Positions 14,801-26,500 of a DNA stretch of 64,000 bases are shown here, one piece after another. Source of the stretch: Parus major (Eukaryota; Chordata; Aves; Passeriformes; Paridae); NCBI RefSeq assembly GCF_001522545.3, contig NC_031774.1, forward strand, positions 54,749,871 through 54,813,870, given 5' to 3'. The notes below the pieces were generated by a model. It saw only the letters and a list, made by a program, of their open reading frames with translations, was not told the DNA's origin and searched no databases. The position numbers and the translations under genes are program-made. Positions within the stretch are counted from its first letter, which is position 1. Each line of letters starts with the position of its first letter.

Positions 14801-15420
14801 GGAAATTCTGAAAAATAAAAATACATGGCAGAAAATTAAAGCATATTAAGATCTCGTCTGAAAGGGCCCATTTGTAGAGAGAATGTCCACTAAAGCCAGC
14901 ACAGAAAAGACTCTCAAAAGCTTCATATTCACCAAATATAGGAATCTGTCCCTCTTCAGGAGTTCTCCTTCAGCACCAATTGTCACCCTGTAGGACTGGC
15001 TGCAGACACTCACCAGCCCCCCAGAATCCACTACACAACTTGCAGACAAGGAACTTTTAAGATACTCATTCCCAAAATTTTAAACTATTACTGCAATGTC
15101 ATTTTTCTTAACAAAGGAGGTTCTGAACCAAAACTCTCTTCTTGACACTGAATCAAAAATGCTCTAACTTTTATAATCACCTGGTTTAACTAATACAAAG
15201 GTTTTAAGATGCTCAGGAATCCCTTAGATTATTCAAACTAAGCTTTCTTTCTTACTGGTTTGGATTGGCCTCAGTCATTTGGAAAACATGAGCTGATGCT
15301 CCTCCCCTCAACAAATACCAGTCTCATAATGTAGAACTGAAATTATTGTACATTGAAAAAACAGTTTCCTTTGGTTTTATAAAATTCAGTGACAAGCCAT
15401 GGCCAATGCAGAATAAGCAT

Positions 15421-15605
15421 TCATAGAATCACAGATTCTAGAATAAAATCATAGAATAGGCTTAGAAGGGACTGTCCAAGGTCAGCTGGTCCAGCCCAAG
15501 GGACAGCTTTCACTAGACCAGGTTGTTCAAAGCCCCATCCCAACCTGGCCTTGAACATTTCCAGGGATGGGGCACCCACAGCTTCTCTGGGCAACATTCA
15601 GACTT
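15421..15605 (-). mobile_element. CR1 LINE 3' fragment
   Basis: On the plus strand it shows catagaatcacag repeated in degenerate form, then tagaagggactgtcc, actagaccaggttgttcaaa, aacctggccttgaacatttc and cttctctgggcaac. This is the antisense of the CR1 3' end and untranslated region. The copy is truncated after about 185 bp. Confidence 0.9.
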
Positions 15606-16952
15606 GCAGCTGAGTTTGGAGCACCCAGCCTTACAGAACAATAACTCCATCCTGGACACCAGAAAGGAACAACTGCAAACAAGGGTGGAAGCTGGGGGAG
15701 CCAGCTGAGGGCCTCTCATTGCTTCCCCAGGCTCCTCAAAAGCATCAAATGAGGCTTTTGCCCATATTTTACTCTCCAGGGAAATATGATTCCAATTAGA
15801 GACAAGAAAGCACCGTGCAATTTATCAGGGTAAAGCAGATGTCGCATGCTAGGCTGCAGAAAAGCATCACATACGTTGTCTCTAATAAAGAGGATTTTTC
15901 TGGAGTTCTGACACACACTGAAAAGCTAACAAAAATGTAGCTGGAGCAGATGCTAACTGAAAATGTGCATCCTAGAGCAGGAACTTGAGCAGCAGAACAA
16001 GTCCCTGGTACTGAAAGGGCAAAATTCCCAATACCCAAATCCCATGGCTCTAAAGCACAAGTGGAGCCATGCACCAAGCTGTACTGGCAATACAGATAGA
16101 CAGCAAATACAGGTGAGACCATAGAGAGAATTTGGAGGTGAATTTTCAAATCTAATCAGATCTGAGATCACTAGTAAGGGTTTTTGTCATACTCATAGCA
16201 GGCATGATTTGCTTTGCTATTATATATTCATATGGTTCCATTCAGAACAACCTTGTTTCATTACAAGAGATTCCACTGTGCTTCACAGTCCTGCTTCATT
16301 TCTTCTAAGGCAAATTCTTCAGGAGATTAACCTGACACATTTACTCCCCTGATAATAGATCCTGTCTTTTCTGATATCATTACCAATTTCAAGCACATAG
16401 CACGAAATAGGCTTAAAATTTTTTAAAAGTAGTGACTTGAAAGCTTTCTTGTTCCCACATTTTCTTGGTACAACACATTTCACTTTACATGTAATGTTGT
16501 AAAATTCAGCTCAAGTAAATATAAAATAAATTATTAAGCTTCTAACCAAGTACTTCCAGTCCTAAAATCCCTCTTTACTGAACTTGAAGTGCTCCAGCGC
16601 TCGGCACAGCTCTAACTGGAGTTCAGCTTTTAAGCAGCTTGAAGCAGCAATTGTTCTTTTATTGGAGTTCAACATATTATTCTTATGTTTCATATGCACA
16701 GAAGACATTAGTGAAGATAAACTGTTCAACTGGTAATTGAAATTAGAGTTGCAACATCTATTATGGTAGCATCACTGTGCCACATCTTCAACACACTAGG
16801 AATGAAAAGGCTTTTGCATATGAAGCACCAGTTGTGATACTCACTGGAACAAAAATGCAATAAGAAATGGAATTAAATACATTCACACAACATAAAGTTG
16901 CCTAAAATTACTTATATTGTCATTACTAGTCTTCTACCATCCTGACAGATAA

Positions 16953-17228
16953 AATAAGTTAGCCCACAGTATAATTCTGGGAGATGTGTCTGAGGAAAGC
17001 ACAGCTTTTTCTAAGGCTCGAGAAGTTGACACTGAAGAAAGCTGTTTAAAACATCAGTTTGCCTCTGAAAATACTGATGTTCATAATATCTACCCACCTA
17101 ACAAAAAGAAACCTGCACAATCTTTGGAAGAATTCTTTGAAAGTAACTTCCTCACAAAATTGCAGAAATTACCAAACATTTCTGAGATTTCAAAATTAGG
17201 ATTTTTTTATAAAATAAGATGTAGATAA
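16953..17228 (+). other. Unassigned plus-strand open frame, 80-91 codons
   Basis: An open frame runs from just after a TAA at 16950 to a TAA at 17226. From 16986 the peptide reads SEESTAFSKAREVDTEE, later NTDVHNIYPPNKKKPAQ and SLEEFFESNFLTKLQKLPN. It has no ATG start; the first candidate start is GTG at 16986, so it would have to be an exon or a remnant of a retrocopy. The composition is hydrophilic, not low-complexity, and looks more like protein than the other spurious frames nearby. A possible acceptor (cccacag) ends at 16969, but I cannot assign a family. It is antisense to BRF1. Chance remains the simplest explanation. Confidence 0.2.
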
Positions 17229-18069
17229 AACTATATTGTCCTTGAAATCCAAGTAATCATTAAGTAATTATAGTATCAACAAAGCTCTAATAAAAGGGCC
17301 ACCAACTGAAAGACTATCCAGTTTAAGCATACTCCTGGGACCTGTCTAGCATTTCAGCTCTTTATAAATTTCTTCCAAATCAACAACTTTTAACAAGACT
17401 GTAAAATTTGCCTATCATTAACACATCAGGAAACAAAAGCTTCTCTGTATTTTAACTGATTAATGCTGTAACTGCTACCTCATGTGACATTAAAAAAAGA
17501 AAAACCACCCAGAGATTGCACACTGTCTGGTTGGGGTAACCATTTTTTTAGGGATAATCTGAAGTCCTCTGTATGGAAATAACAGCACAGACTATTTTAG
17601 AGCAAAAGGCAATTAGAAAGATGGAAATGAAGATCAATTTCCTATTTCCAGAGTGCTTCAGACTGTATACGAAGACGACTTCTAAGACACATGACAAACT
17701 TGGCTACATCATCTGTCTAAATCTGGTGTGGTAAGTAAAATGACTTGCAAAAGGAAATCAAGAAAGATATTTATCTATATATATTAAAAAATTTCCATTT
17801 TTATACCATTAGAGGAGCACTGCTTTAATCACCAAGAATGGATACTCGTTTCCCATCCTGTAACTTGGTACTCCCTGTCCTGGCACCTCCTAATTGGGAT
17901 CAGAACTAAAGAAATAGCTCCTTGAAATCTGACTACAACTCCAGTCAGCTAAAGGACTGGATCAAAGCCTGGTTATTCATGGTGCTACTGGAGTCAGATA
18001 CAGCTTACTAAATATTTAAAATACATAAAGATAAATATTCAGGCCTATAAATCACTACAAACCAAAACA

Positions 18070-18115
18070 ATAGATTATTTTTAAGGTCCCTTCCAACCCA
18101 AACTATGATCCCATT
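18070..18115 (+). mobile_element. CR1 LINE 3' terminal stub
   Basis: Only the very end survives: ttaaggtcccttccaaccca followed by aactatgatcccat. It is in sense orientation. Confidence 0.72.
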
Positions 18116-20325
18116 TCTGCAAATGCCTCCTGGAAAAAGACACATTATATGCTTCATTCATTTTCTAATGAGCAACGTTCAGGAGTTTTATTATTATTAA
18201 TTGCATATAAATTATCATGATTTTTGTATCCCTGGGAAAGTATTTAGCCATTCACCTCTCAGAGGAACAATACTGAACAAAGGCATTGAATGCAAGGCAT
18301 ATAAGAACAATGCAGAACACAGAAATTTATGCATGTCATTTAAAAGGCATGGCATTTTAAAAAATCAAAAGTATGTCATAAATCTTTAATTATAAGGGGA
18401 AAAAAAAAAGTCCAACTAATGTTTGTCAAGTCCTTGATAATATTTAAGCAAGAGCACTGCCTACTTCAGGAGTGCAAAATCTTCTTAGCTCACTTATCTG
18501 CATGTATCCTCAACCTCCTCTGAAGTGTTCTGCTGCAAAATTCATTGTATCCAAGATCTGCTAATCATCATCAGGAAACTCTGTTATGCATCTTAAGGAT
18601 GTACTTTAAGCTCTTGAGAGGAAAAATAAATATGTTTTATTAGCTGCTTTTGGAAAATACTGATTTATATTTATTTAGAAACCTTTTCAAGTTGCACCAC
18701 TGTTAAATTAAATATTTATGGCATGATTTTCCAAAGAGTTTAATACCTGTTAAGAGTTTTACATGCTGACTTCATCAGGAGTTCCAAGGGCCCAACATTT
18801 CTGCAAACCTCAGAAGTGACAAGGCTGGGATGTGGTGAAGGGTTTGAGCTTGGATGTTACTGCTGAGCTCTGAAATGCAACCAGGATTGTGCCCAGCCCC
18901 TACTTACCACCCAGCATTGCACTTCAGACAACTGAATTGGTCCTACTTTACTGGAAATACCAGAAATATGACTCTTTAATACCTGTTAACTACAACTAAA
19001 GCATCAGATAAATGCTGTTAAGTTAATCCTCAATGCATATTCCGCATCCTTTACCAGTGGGAAACTTTACAGGGGAGCCTAAAATCACCAGTGAGTCAAC
19101 AGCTGGAAAGCAAAGCTTTTGATACTGAGAACAAGAAGTTGAACGAGGATGAAGCCAAAAACACAGAATAAAGAAGAAAGTCTGATATACTGTAAAAACC
19201 TGGATCTGGTGACAGTGGGAGCAGTGACTTTAGCATTTGGCTTCTCAGCCCAAACTGAAGCCCACACCTCTGGCCTCACTGTCAAATGACGTTAAAATAA
19301 GTGTTTAGGTTTTGCCATCCTTATTTTCCTCAGCTTCTGAGCAATTTGCACTTACTGTCCTTCCCAGCATTCCCAGTTTTCAGGTATCCCATGTATCCTG
19401 TTCTTTCACCAACAGATGTTTTCTCACACCTTGTAGGTGGCTGCCCCTCTTGCCCTCCCCAGGTCCCTTACCCAGTTTTAACACATGCCTAAATCTGAAC
19501 AACAGTGCAAAAACATCATTTAATATTTCAAAATCAAATACCAAGACTTCCTTTTGGCATTTGGTCTATAATTCTGGCAGTAAATAAATAGGCAATAAAT
19601 AAATAACATCTAAGTAAGAAATTACATCAAAATGATTCAAATGATGATCCAATGTGGTTTCATAAACCAAAGACAGATAAAACAGTTGAATGTTGCAGAT
19701 TGGACACACCAATCTCCTTATACATTTTACAGCACACTACAAATCTGCCCAGCAAGTTGAGTATTTCTCTCATTAAAACAGGAGCTTTCACCACACTATA
19801 AAACATTTTCAAATGCAGACCAGAAAACCGACAAGCATATTTACTGTAAAGCTTTGTATTTGTGTCATCAATTAACAACGAAAGTTTGGAATAAAACTAA
19901 AATTAAAGCTAATCAAAGCAGCTAGCTGTCAAAACAGATGGGAACTATAGTTTTCAAATCAAGCAAGAAGGCAAAGCTTTCGAACATTTAGTGTCATGTC
20001 AGCTCATACAGACAACTTAAAGGAAGGACAACAAATGTCGGGATTTTATGAAGAAAAGGTGTCCCTGGCTGATAGATCCACATTTATGAATCTCCATTAA
20101 TTTTGTGGGTCTTTTTGCTTCAGGATGATTAACTCACACCAAAGTAGACCTCTGAAATGTGAACTGTAAATAAGGTGTCGCCATGACAGTGCAGGCAAAA
20201 TAAATAAAAACAGAGCCCTGACATTATTTTAGCCTCAAACAAATGCTTCAGTCCCTACATTGTCTGGCTCAGAAAGATACATAGACAGTCTCACAGACAG
20301 AGATATAAATGAACAATTGCAGTAC

Positions 20326-20582
20326 CTTTTTCCCACACTGTTTACAGGGTTGGCTATATTCCTACTGGCAATAGATTTTCTTCTTGACAGCTTCTTGGTG
20401 TTGGTGCTGTCATCAGTGCTGTCATCCTCTTTCTTTGGTGTGTTACTTCCTTTGCTGTTCAGGTCCCTTAGCACATTATAATTAATTTTACTCGAGATTT
20501 TCTTCTGTTCTAACATCTTTTCAATTGCCTCTCCTGCTGTGCTGGCTTGAATTGGCTCCCGCTTCTTTGCAGATTTCTTTGG
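20326..20582 (-). CDS. BRF1: BRF1 exon: conserved [18 protein letters not shown] block and basic Ser-rich tail
   Basis: This 257-bp exon opens [20 protein letters not shown], continues [18 protein letters not shown] (the last strongly conserved BRF1 block), then a polar stretch [15 protein letters not shown] and a basic [11 protein letters not shown], and ends NPVNSVGK plus two bases of Arg. The acceptor is an unusual AT-rich ttaattaag above 20582. The donor reads GTACTG from 20325, a weak match to consensus. Human BRF1 continues here with a tail of about 85 residues ending in an acidic DYG-CDGDEDDGY-like terminus. I could not find that tail in 1-20325. Confidence 0.94.
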
Positions 20583-23500
20583 CTTAATTAAAATATAAAA
20601 TTAGTGATGTAGATATAAACAAAGTTTCCATGAAGCAGAGGGGCAAGCTGGAGTGCAGCAGTCCTGGCTCAGGTGCTGCTGATGTGGGAGATGCAGGTGA
20701 TGTGCCCAGGCTAAGCCAGTGCTCCATCTCCTGCCACTCAATGGGATCAAAGGGTCTCTTTTCTCCAAGAGATGTTTGTTTGCTTTTTTGCCAAATGCCC
20801 AGAATTTATTAGAAATTCTTTACTTAATAGAGAGAGAGAGAAGGATGGGCCATTTTTCACTTACAAAAAAAAAAGGGGGAGGGAACTCCTGTTACAGGAA
20901 TAGGGACCTCAAAGCATCACCCAGCATGGAAATAAAGCATCTCCTCTGCTAAAACTGCCTTTAAAGCATGAGTGAAGCTGGGTCACGACTCCCCAAAGCA
21001 CTGAGAACTCCCTATCACAACTCCAACTGTGTTTCATACCAAATCTGAACACAGCGTGGGAAAGGCTCTACCCAACTCCTCCTCCACACTGAAAAGGCCA
21101 AGAGCACAAGCAGCAGCAGCAGCTTCCCAAGCACGGGCTGGCAGCAGCACCAAGGGACAGGGAGCAGGAGGCTGCAGCCTCGGGAGCACTGTCACCTGCA
21201 GCTGCCTCTCCCAGGCACAGGCTGGGAGCCTGGCTGATGCTGTGCAGAGCCAGGCAACCAGGAACCACACTGGAGAACATTTCCAGCCATGTCCCATGCC
21301 TGGGTGGGTACGAAAAAAACCCACAACCCAGAATCTCTGTTTCTCATTTGGCATTTTCCTATTCAAAGGAAGGTTTTAACACCAAGCTCTGCGGGAGATT
21401 TATTTTTTAATGGATAATAGCCCCTCTGTTTACCTACATGGGTCAAGTGCTACCTTGAAATTGGAAAGCACCATATTAATCAAGTTCTACTCGAGCTGTC
21501 AGAAACAATAAAAGGTTAGAGAAAAACTCCTGTGTTGTCTGAACAAAAAAGGGGGTGTTTGGGCTACGTGGCACTGCCAACGAGTTATACAATTTTCAAA
21601 ATTGCTGGTAGACTGCCACGTCTGCATAAATGCAGGATGAATGAGAAACTCTGAAGTATAAAACAGTGTTTCATTGTCTGGTTTTGTTTTTATTGTTGAA
21701 ATACCTAGGGGAAGCAGGAAAACGCTGCCTTTCACATTAGTCGGAAAAAAAGATAGAGGATATACACACTAAAAACTAACATGGGTTTTAGTTGCATGTG
21801 GAAGATTTGACTTGTCACTTGCTCAATTACACAAAATACTAATGCTGTAAATCGTGAATATACGGCCAATTAAGCTGCTTTAAACTGCTAAACATGGAGA
21901 CAGGACATGCCATTTGTTAACATAACCGTTGCATTTTTTATGAAAGGTAGAACAAAATACCCCTTCAAGTGACTGTAACAAGGATCTGTTCAGTTCTCCA
22001 TAAAGAAATCATTATTGTAAGAGCAAAGAAAGCCACTGAAGTTATGGCAAGTACAAACAAATTCCCCATGCACACGTTAAAAAAAAAAAATCAGACATGT
22101 CTTAAAACCTGTATTTTAATAAGCAAGCAATTAGAACAGCAATCATAAATGCAAAGAGCCAGCTCTGACTTTGACATGCACAGAATTTTCTCATAATAGC
22201 AATTTAAAATAAAAGTTTGGGCAAGAAAGTGTTTTACTCACCACCTAAAAAAAAAATACAGCCTTGCAATTCAGTAACAGCTAGATGTACTGGAGCTTTT
22301 GCTCCTTTAGTGGTGACCTGTACCATTATGCCCATACATCTACAGGGAGCTGATCAGCAGATATAATGAATTTCCAGGACATTTTCAAACAGACACAGTT
22401 AACACACAATTTAATACCTTGTGTTCCTTATAAATCCCAAGCTCCTTCTCTTTTGCTATTCTTGCTTCTTTTTCTGAAAGATGACAAAAGGGTAACCAGC
22501 ATGAAGATTACACAAGACTATGTATTTCAGCAACACCAGCCAAAAGGCAAATTTCAGTCCTACATACTTACCTTTTTGCTCCTTCAAATAATCTGCATTC
22601 TCTTTCATCCACAGCTCTGCTTTTATCTGAGCTTCAGCTTCATTAAGTATATACTAAAAAAGAAAACAAATTTATCTACTTTCAGAAATCACATTGAAAA
22701 CCACAGAGCAAAACTGAACTGAAAAACCACTGGCAAGGTCAATCCATATCCAATTTTTAAAAATACATTAAAAGAAAACATGAGTGATATAAGACAATCA
22801 GAGAGAATTTCTAGTAACATCTGAAGCTGGCACAAGCAACAACCTGTTTTCAAAAAACAGTGCCTGGTTTCCAAACTATGATGAACTGACCAAAAACAAT
22901 CTAGGACTCATTATACATGGTCTGTTAATTAAAAAAAAAATGATCCTGGGCTTATGATCCTTTTTCATATGATACAAGAGGCTATCATGACAATGTGGTT
23001 GTCTGCAAGTAATTCTGTGTGCTGATGGTGGTCTGTAATTCAAAACAGGATAGGAACCATTGCCCTGTGCAACCAAAACAAAAAACACGTGTTTTCTGGG
23101 TAGGTTTCTGTGAAGCTTTACACAGTTACTGAGATGATTAGTTCAATGGCCACATCTGTGTGAAAGAAACCAGCTCAGATTGCTGGAGCTTTAGTCCTCT
23201 AGATTTTAGACAGCTGGGTTCAGTAACCACATGTAGACGTTTTGCAGTTAACTCTACCTAATCTCTGTAATATCTTTAGTGGGAATGGAGCTGTAAAATA
23301 CATCTAGGACTAGCCAGATGAATCACAGAAATAAATAGACAGGTAGCAATTACTTAATTGTAGATGAGATGACCTAAATGTAAAATGAAGCCCAGTATTT
23401 AGCACAATTATCAATGAAACAAAAGTTCTCTACAGACAATGCTGTTTGGGAGTGAAGAACAGCAGAATGGAGAAGACAAATTAGGTCATCCATCATGAAC

Positions 23501-26500
23501 AAGACACTTTAATTTTAAGCAGTGCACCTGAGACTTGTAAAACTATGTTTAAGTGCAAGAAAAGCAATCAGAGGTTTCTCCATCTTTTGGATCTGAACAT
23601 TGAAGATTTTCTTCATAGTAAGATGTACATCTAGGATTTCATAAGAAAAGTAATTCCAGTCAAATGAAACTAATGCAGGGAAGAGTCCTTCCTCCAAGGG
23701 CTAAGCATACAAGCAAATGGCTGTGCAGGCCCTGGTTTATCAGACCAATATTTTTACTCTTTCATCTGCTTCTATTAAAAGTGGGCCATAACAGTAAAAT
23801 CCACTTTATCCAAGCTCAGTTATTCATCCCTCTTAGGCTTTCAGAGATTTCATAATTGTGGGCTTCCAATATTACAGTCTATTGCCACAGAAATGAACAT
23901 AAAGTCATAAAAGCAGAGTTATGACTTCATCATATAGCCTAGGAAGAGCAGAAGATGTGTTCCTCCCCTGTGATTGTTTAAATTATGGACTGGCTATGGT
24001 GAGAAGTATGGTGAAAGCAGCCTTCCTGCTCCCTCCATTCAATGTCTGCTCAGATCGTGAGACCCTAATGCCCAGCCTAGAAAATCCCAGCTCACAGGTA
24101 TGCTTTGGAGATCAGTAATTCCTCTACAACCTCATCAGTCTCAGTGATTCTGCACCCCAAAATAAATTTTTAGCACTGGCATTATCTGTTCAAATGACAC
24201 TGTAAACCAGCTGGAGAGGGCATCAGGCTCAGAGAGCTGGACTGCCGCGTGTCCAGGCACTGAGCAGTCGTGTGGCCTCCAACAAGCCCTTTACCACAGC
24301 CATGCATCTGTCCCACTGAGTCTATGTGTTAAATATATGTCACTATGTATGTTACTTTTTGCTGCCACACAAATACAAATGAATCCAGAAAACATCACAG
24401 AAATCTTTGGAAGTACTTAGGAGCCACACATGCTGGTTTTACAGTTTGGTTTCCATGGCAGCCTCCTATGCTGAATCTGTCTTAATTAAATAATGAATGT
24501 AGAGCTCCACCAAACTTTTTAAAGTTCTCCTTTGGAATAAAGGACTTTCTAAAACATAATTATTCCAGCATGTTAAAAGCAAGCAGCAGCCTTATATATA
24601 ACTTGGGCATGGAACACCAAATTCACAGGTTTGCATGAACATTAGATTTCAGATCACTGAAATTGCTCAAACCTCTCTACAGATTGGAGAGAAGAGGCAG
24701 TTGAAAAGAGAGGATAAACCAGGTAAGAACCATCTTGTCTTTCTCAGACATCCAGACAACCAGGACAAAAGACACCCAGGACAACAGGGCACCTTACCCG
24801 ATCTATTTCACTGTCATCGATTCCACTCAGATCTAATTCGCCATCTCCTGTATTCTCACCTACAGAAAAGAACACATTTTAATCAGCCTATGTTTGTCCA
24901 AAGTCTATTGCAACTTAAGTTCTGCAGTAATGTAACACTTCAGGACTGTCCTTCAGAGATTTGCAACTTTCTGTCTTCATCCAGGAGGTTTAATGTGTTG
25001 CTGAGTATTTTCAATACAGAACTTCACACACACAAATTCATCACATTGGATTAATTTAAAACTCAGGAACCAGCACAGTCTTCATCAGTACTAAAAATCT
25101 GCCAGAGACTTCCAGTCACATTTTTTTTCACTCATTTTAATTTACAGACACAAATGTTCAGCAGGAAGCTGGTGAAACCATTTCAAAAAGATGACAACTT
25201 TCCTTCATCATAACAAAAACTTCTCTGTCAGAGCATATAGGTCAGTAATTCATCTCTAAATTATGACTTAGAAAATATTTTCTATTTTCAGGGAAGCAGC
25301 ACAGACCACTGCTGACAGTTACACCATGGCTTTCTTCTTGACTTTGCATAATTACAATTTCACTACAATTTTGCTAGTTTGGTAAGTTATTAAGACTTCT
25401 GAAAACAAATTTTCAAATATTCCATCCATTGAAAAGCATAACAGCACAGAACTGAGGCTTAATTTGTGACTGGAACAGCATACAGCTGCAAAACCTGATT
25501 TTCCACATCACATTAAAGAACTATAGCAATACACTATTAATGTAGTCCAGGTAGAGAAGAAAACAAATTATTTAACAAAGCCTTATGCTGGGGAATGAAG
25601 CAACCTTCTTGGTCATCTCCATTACATCTAATAAAGATCAAACAAGAAGTGACCTCACCAGTTCACTTGCAGAAAAATATACACAAATTACATTTCAACA
25701 ATCTGCAATAACAAATTAAAACCAAAGTGGTGCAGAACAGCTTGGCATATTCACAGTTCCCACTCCCCAGTACTGGGGATGTATCTCCCCACAAACCAAG
25801 ACCTTTGAACGGATGATTCCCCAGCCTGGTGCTCCTGCACAGCACTGGACCAGCAGAGAGTGGTGCCAGCAGCAGCTCTAGGATCCAGTGACAGGTCATG
25901 GCAACCAAATGGTCAAGTCAAGCAAAGCTTGCAGTGAAGAGCACTCCCAGAAGATAAAAAAATTATCTGCTTGACAAAAGTCAGGGGTTTAAACCAGTTG
26001 CCTGAAGTATGTGAAATCACAAGACTGGGAATCCAAGAAAAAGCCAGGTTAGGAATGAAGTCAGAGATTGCTGAGGTGGTACAAAAGCTATGGCTGCTCA
26101 ACTCAACAGACATTCCCTGGGATCAGCCACTGAGCACTCACTGAGGACTCAGGTCTTTTCAAAATCCACCTGAAACAATCAACAGAAAGTTTTATACTTT
26201 CCACCCAAGCCACAAGCAAAATGGATTTTAGCCCCCCCCCCCCCAAAATGTCCCATCACAAGGAACAGCACAGAATCACCGAATGGTTTGAGTTGGAAGA
26301 GACCTTAAAGATCATCCTGTTCCAACTTCCAGCCATGGGCAGGGACACCTTCCACCAGACCAGGTTGCTCCATCAAGCCTGGCCCTGGACACTTCCAGGC
26401 ATGGGACATCCAGTTTCTCCAGACAACATATTCCAGTGTCTCACCATCTTCACAGTGAAAGATTTCTTTTCAATATCCAATCTAAACCTTCTATCAGTTT

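Larger units (their letters stand above)
1..20325 (-). other. BRF1: BRF1 downstream intron (at least 20.3 kb, terminal exon not found)
   Basis: After the donor at 20325 no exon for the BRF1 C-terminal tail was recognised. I therefore treat the stretch as intron, although part of it could lie beyond the gene if the last exon was missed. It contains CR1 fragments (5.2, 15.4 and 18.1 kb), GATA/GACA runs (near 190-225 and 6777), AT and GT runs at 8.3 kb, an N gap with a 94-bp tandem duplication at 9.0 kb, A-rich tracts at 11.8 kb, a 23-bp tandem at 6.9 kb, and an unexplained plus-strand open frame at 17.0 kb. Confidence 0.6.

Noticed and set aside
21029..21379. Overlapping frames of 110-116 codons on both strands
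   Set aside because: Caused by a GC-rich Ala/Ser/Gln low-complexity stretch. No splice or start context.
24230..24330. Faint MIR-like order of words on the plus strand
   Set aside because: Too diverged to separate from background by eye.
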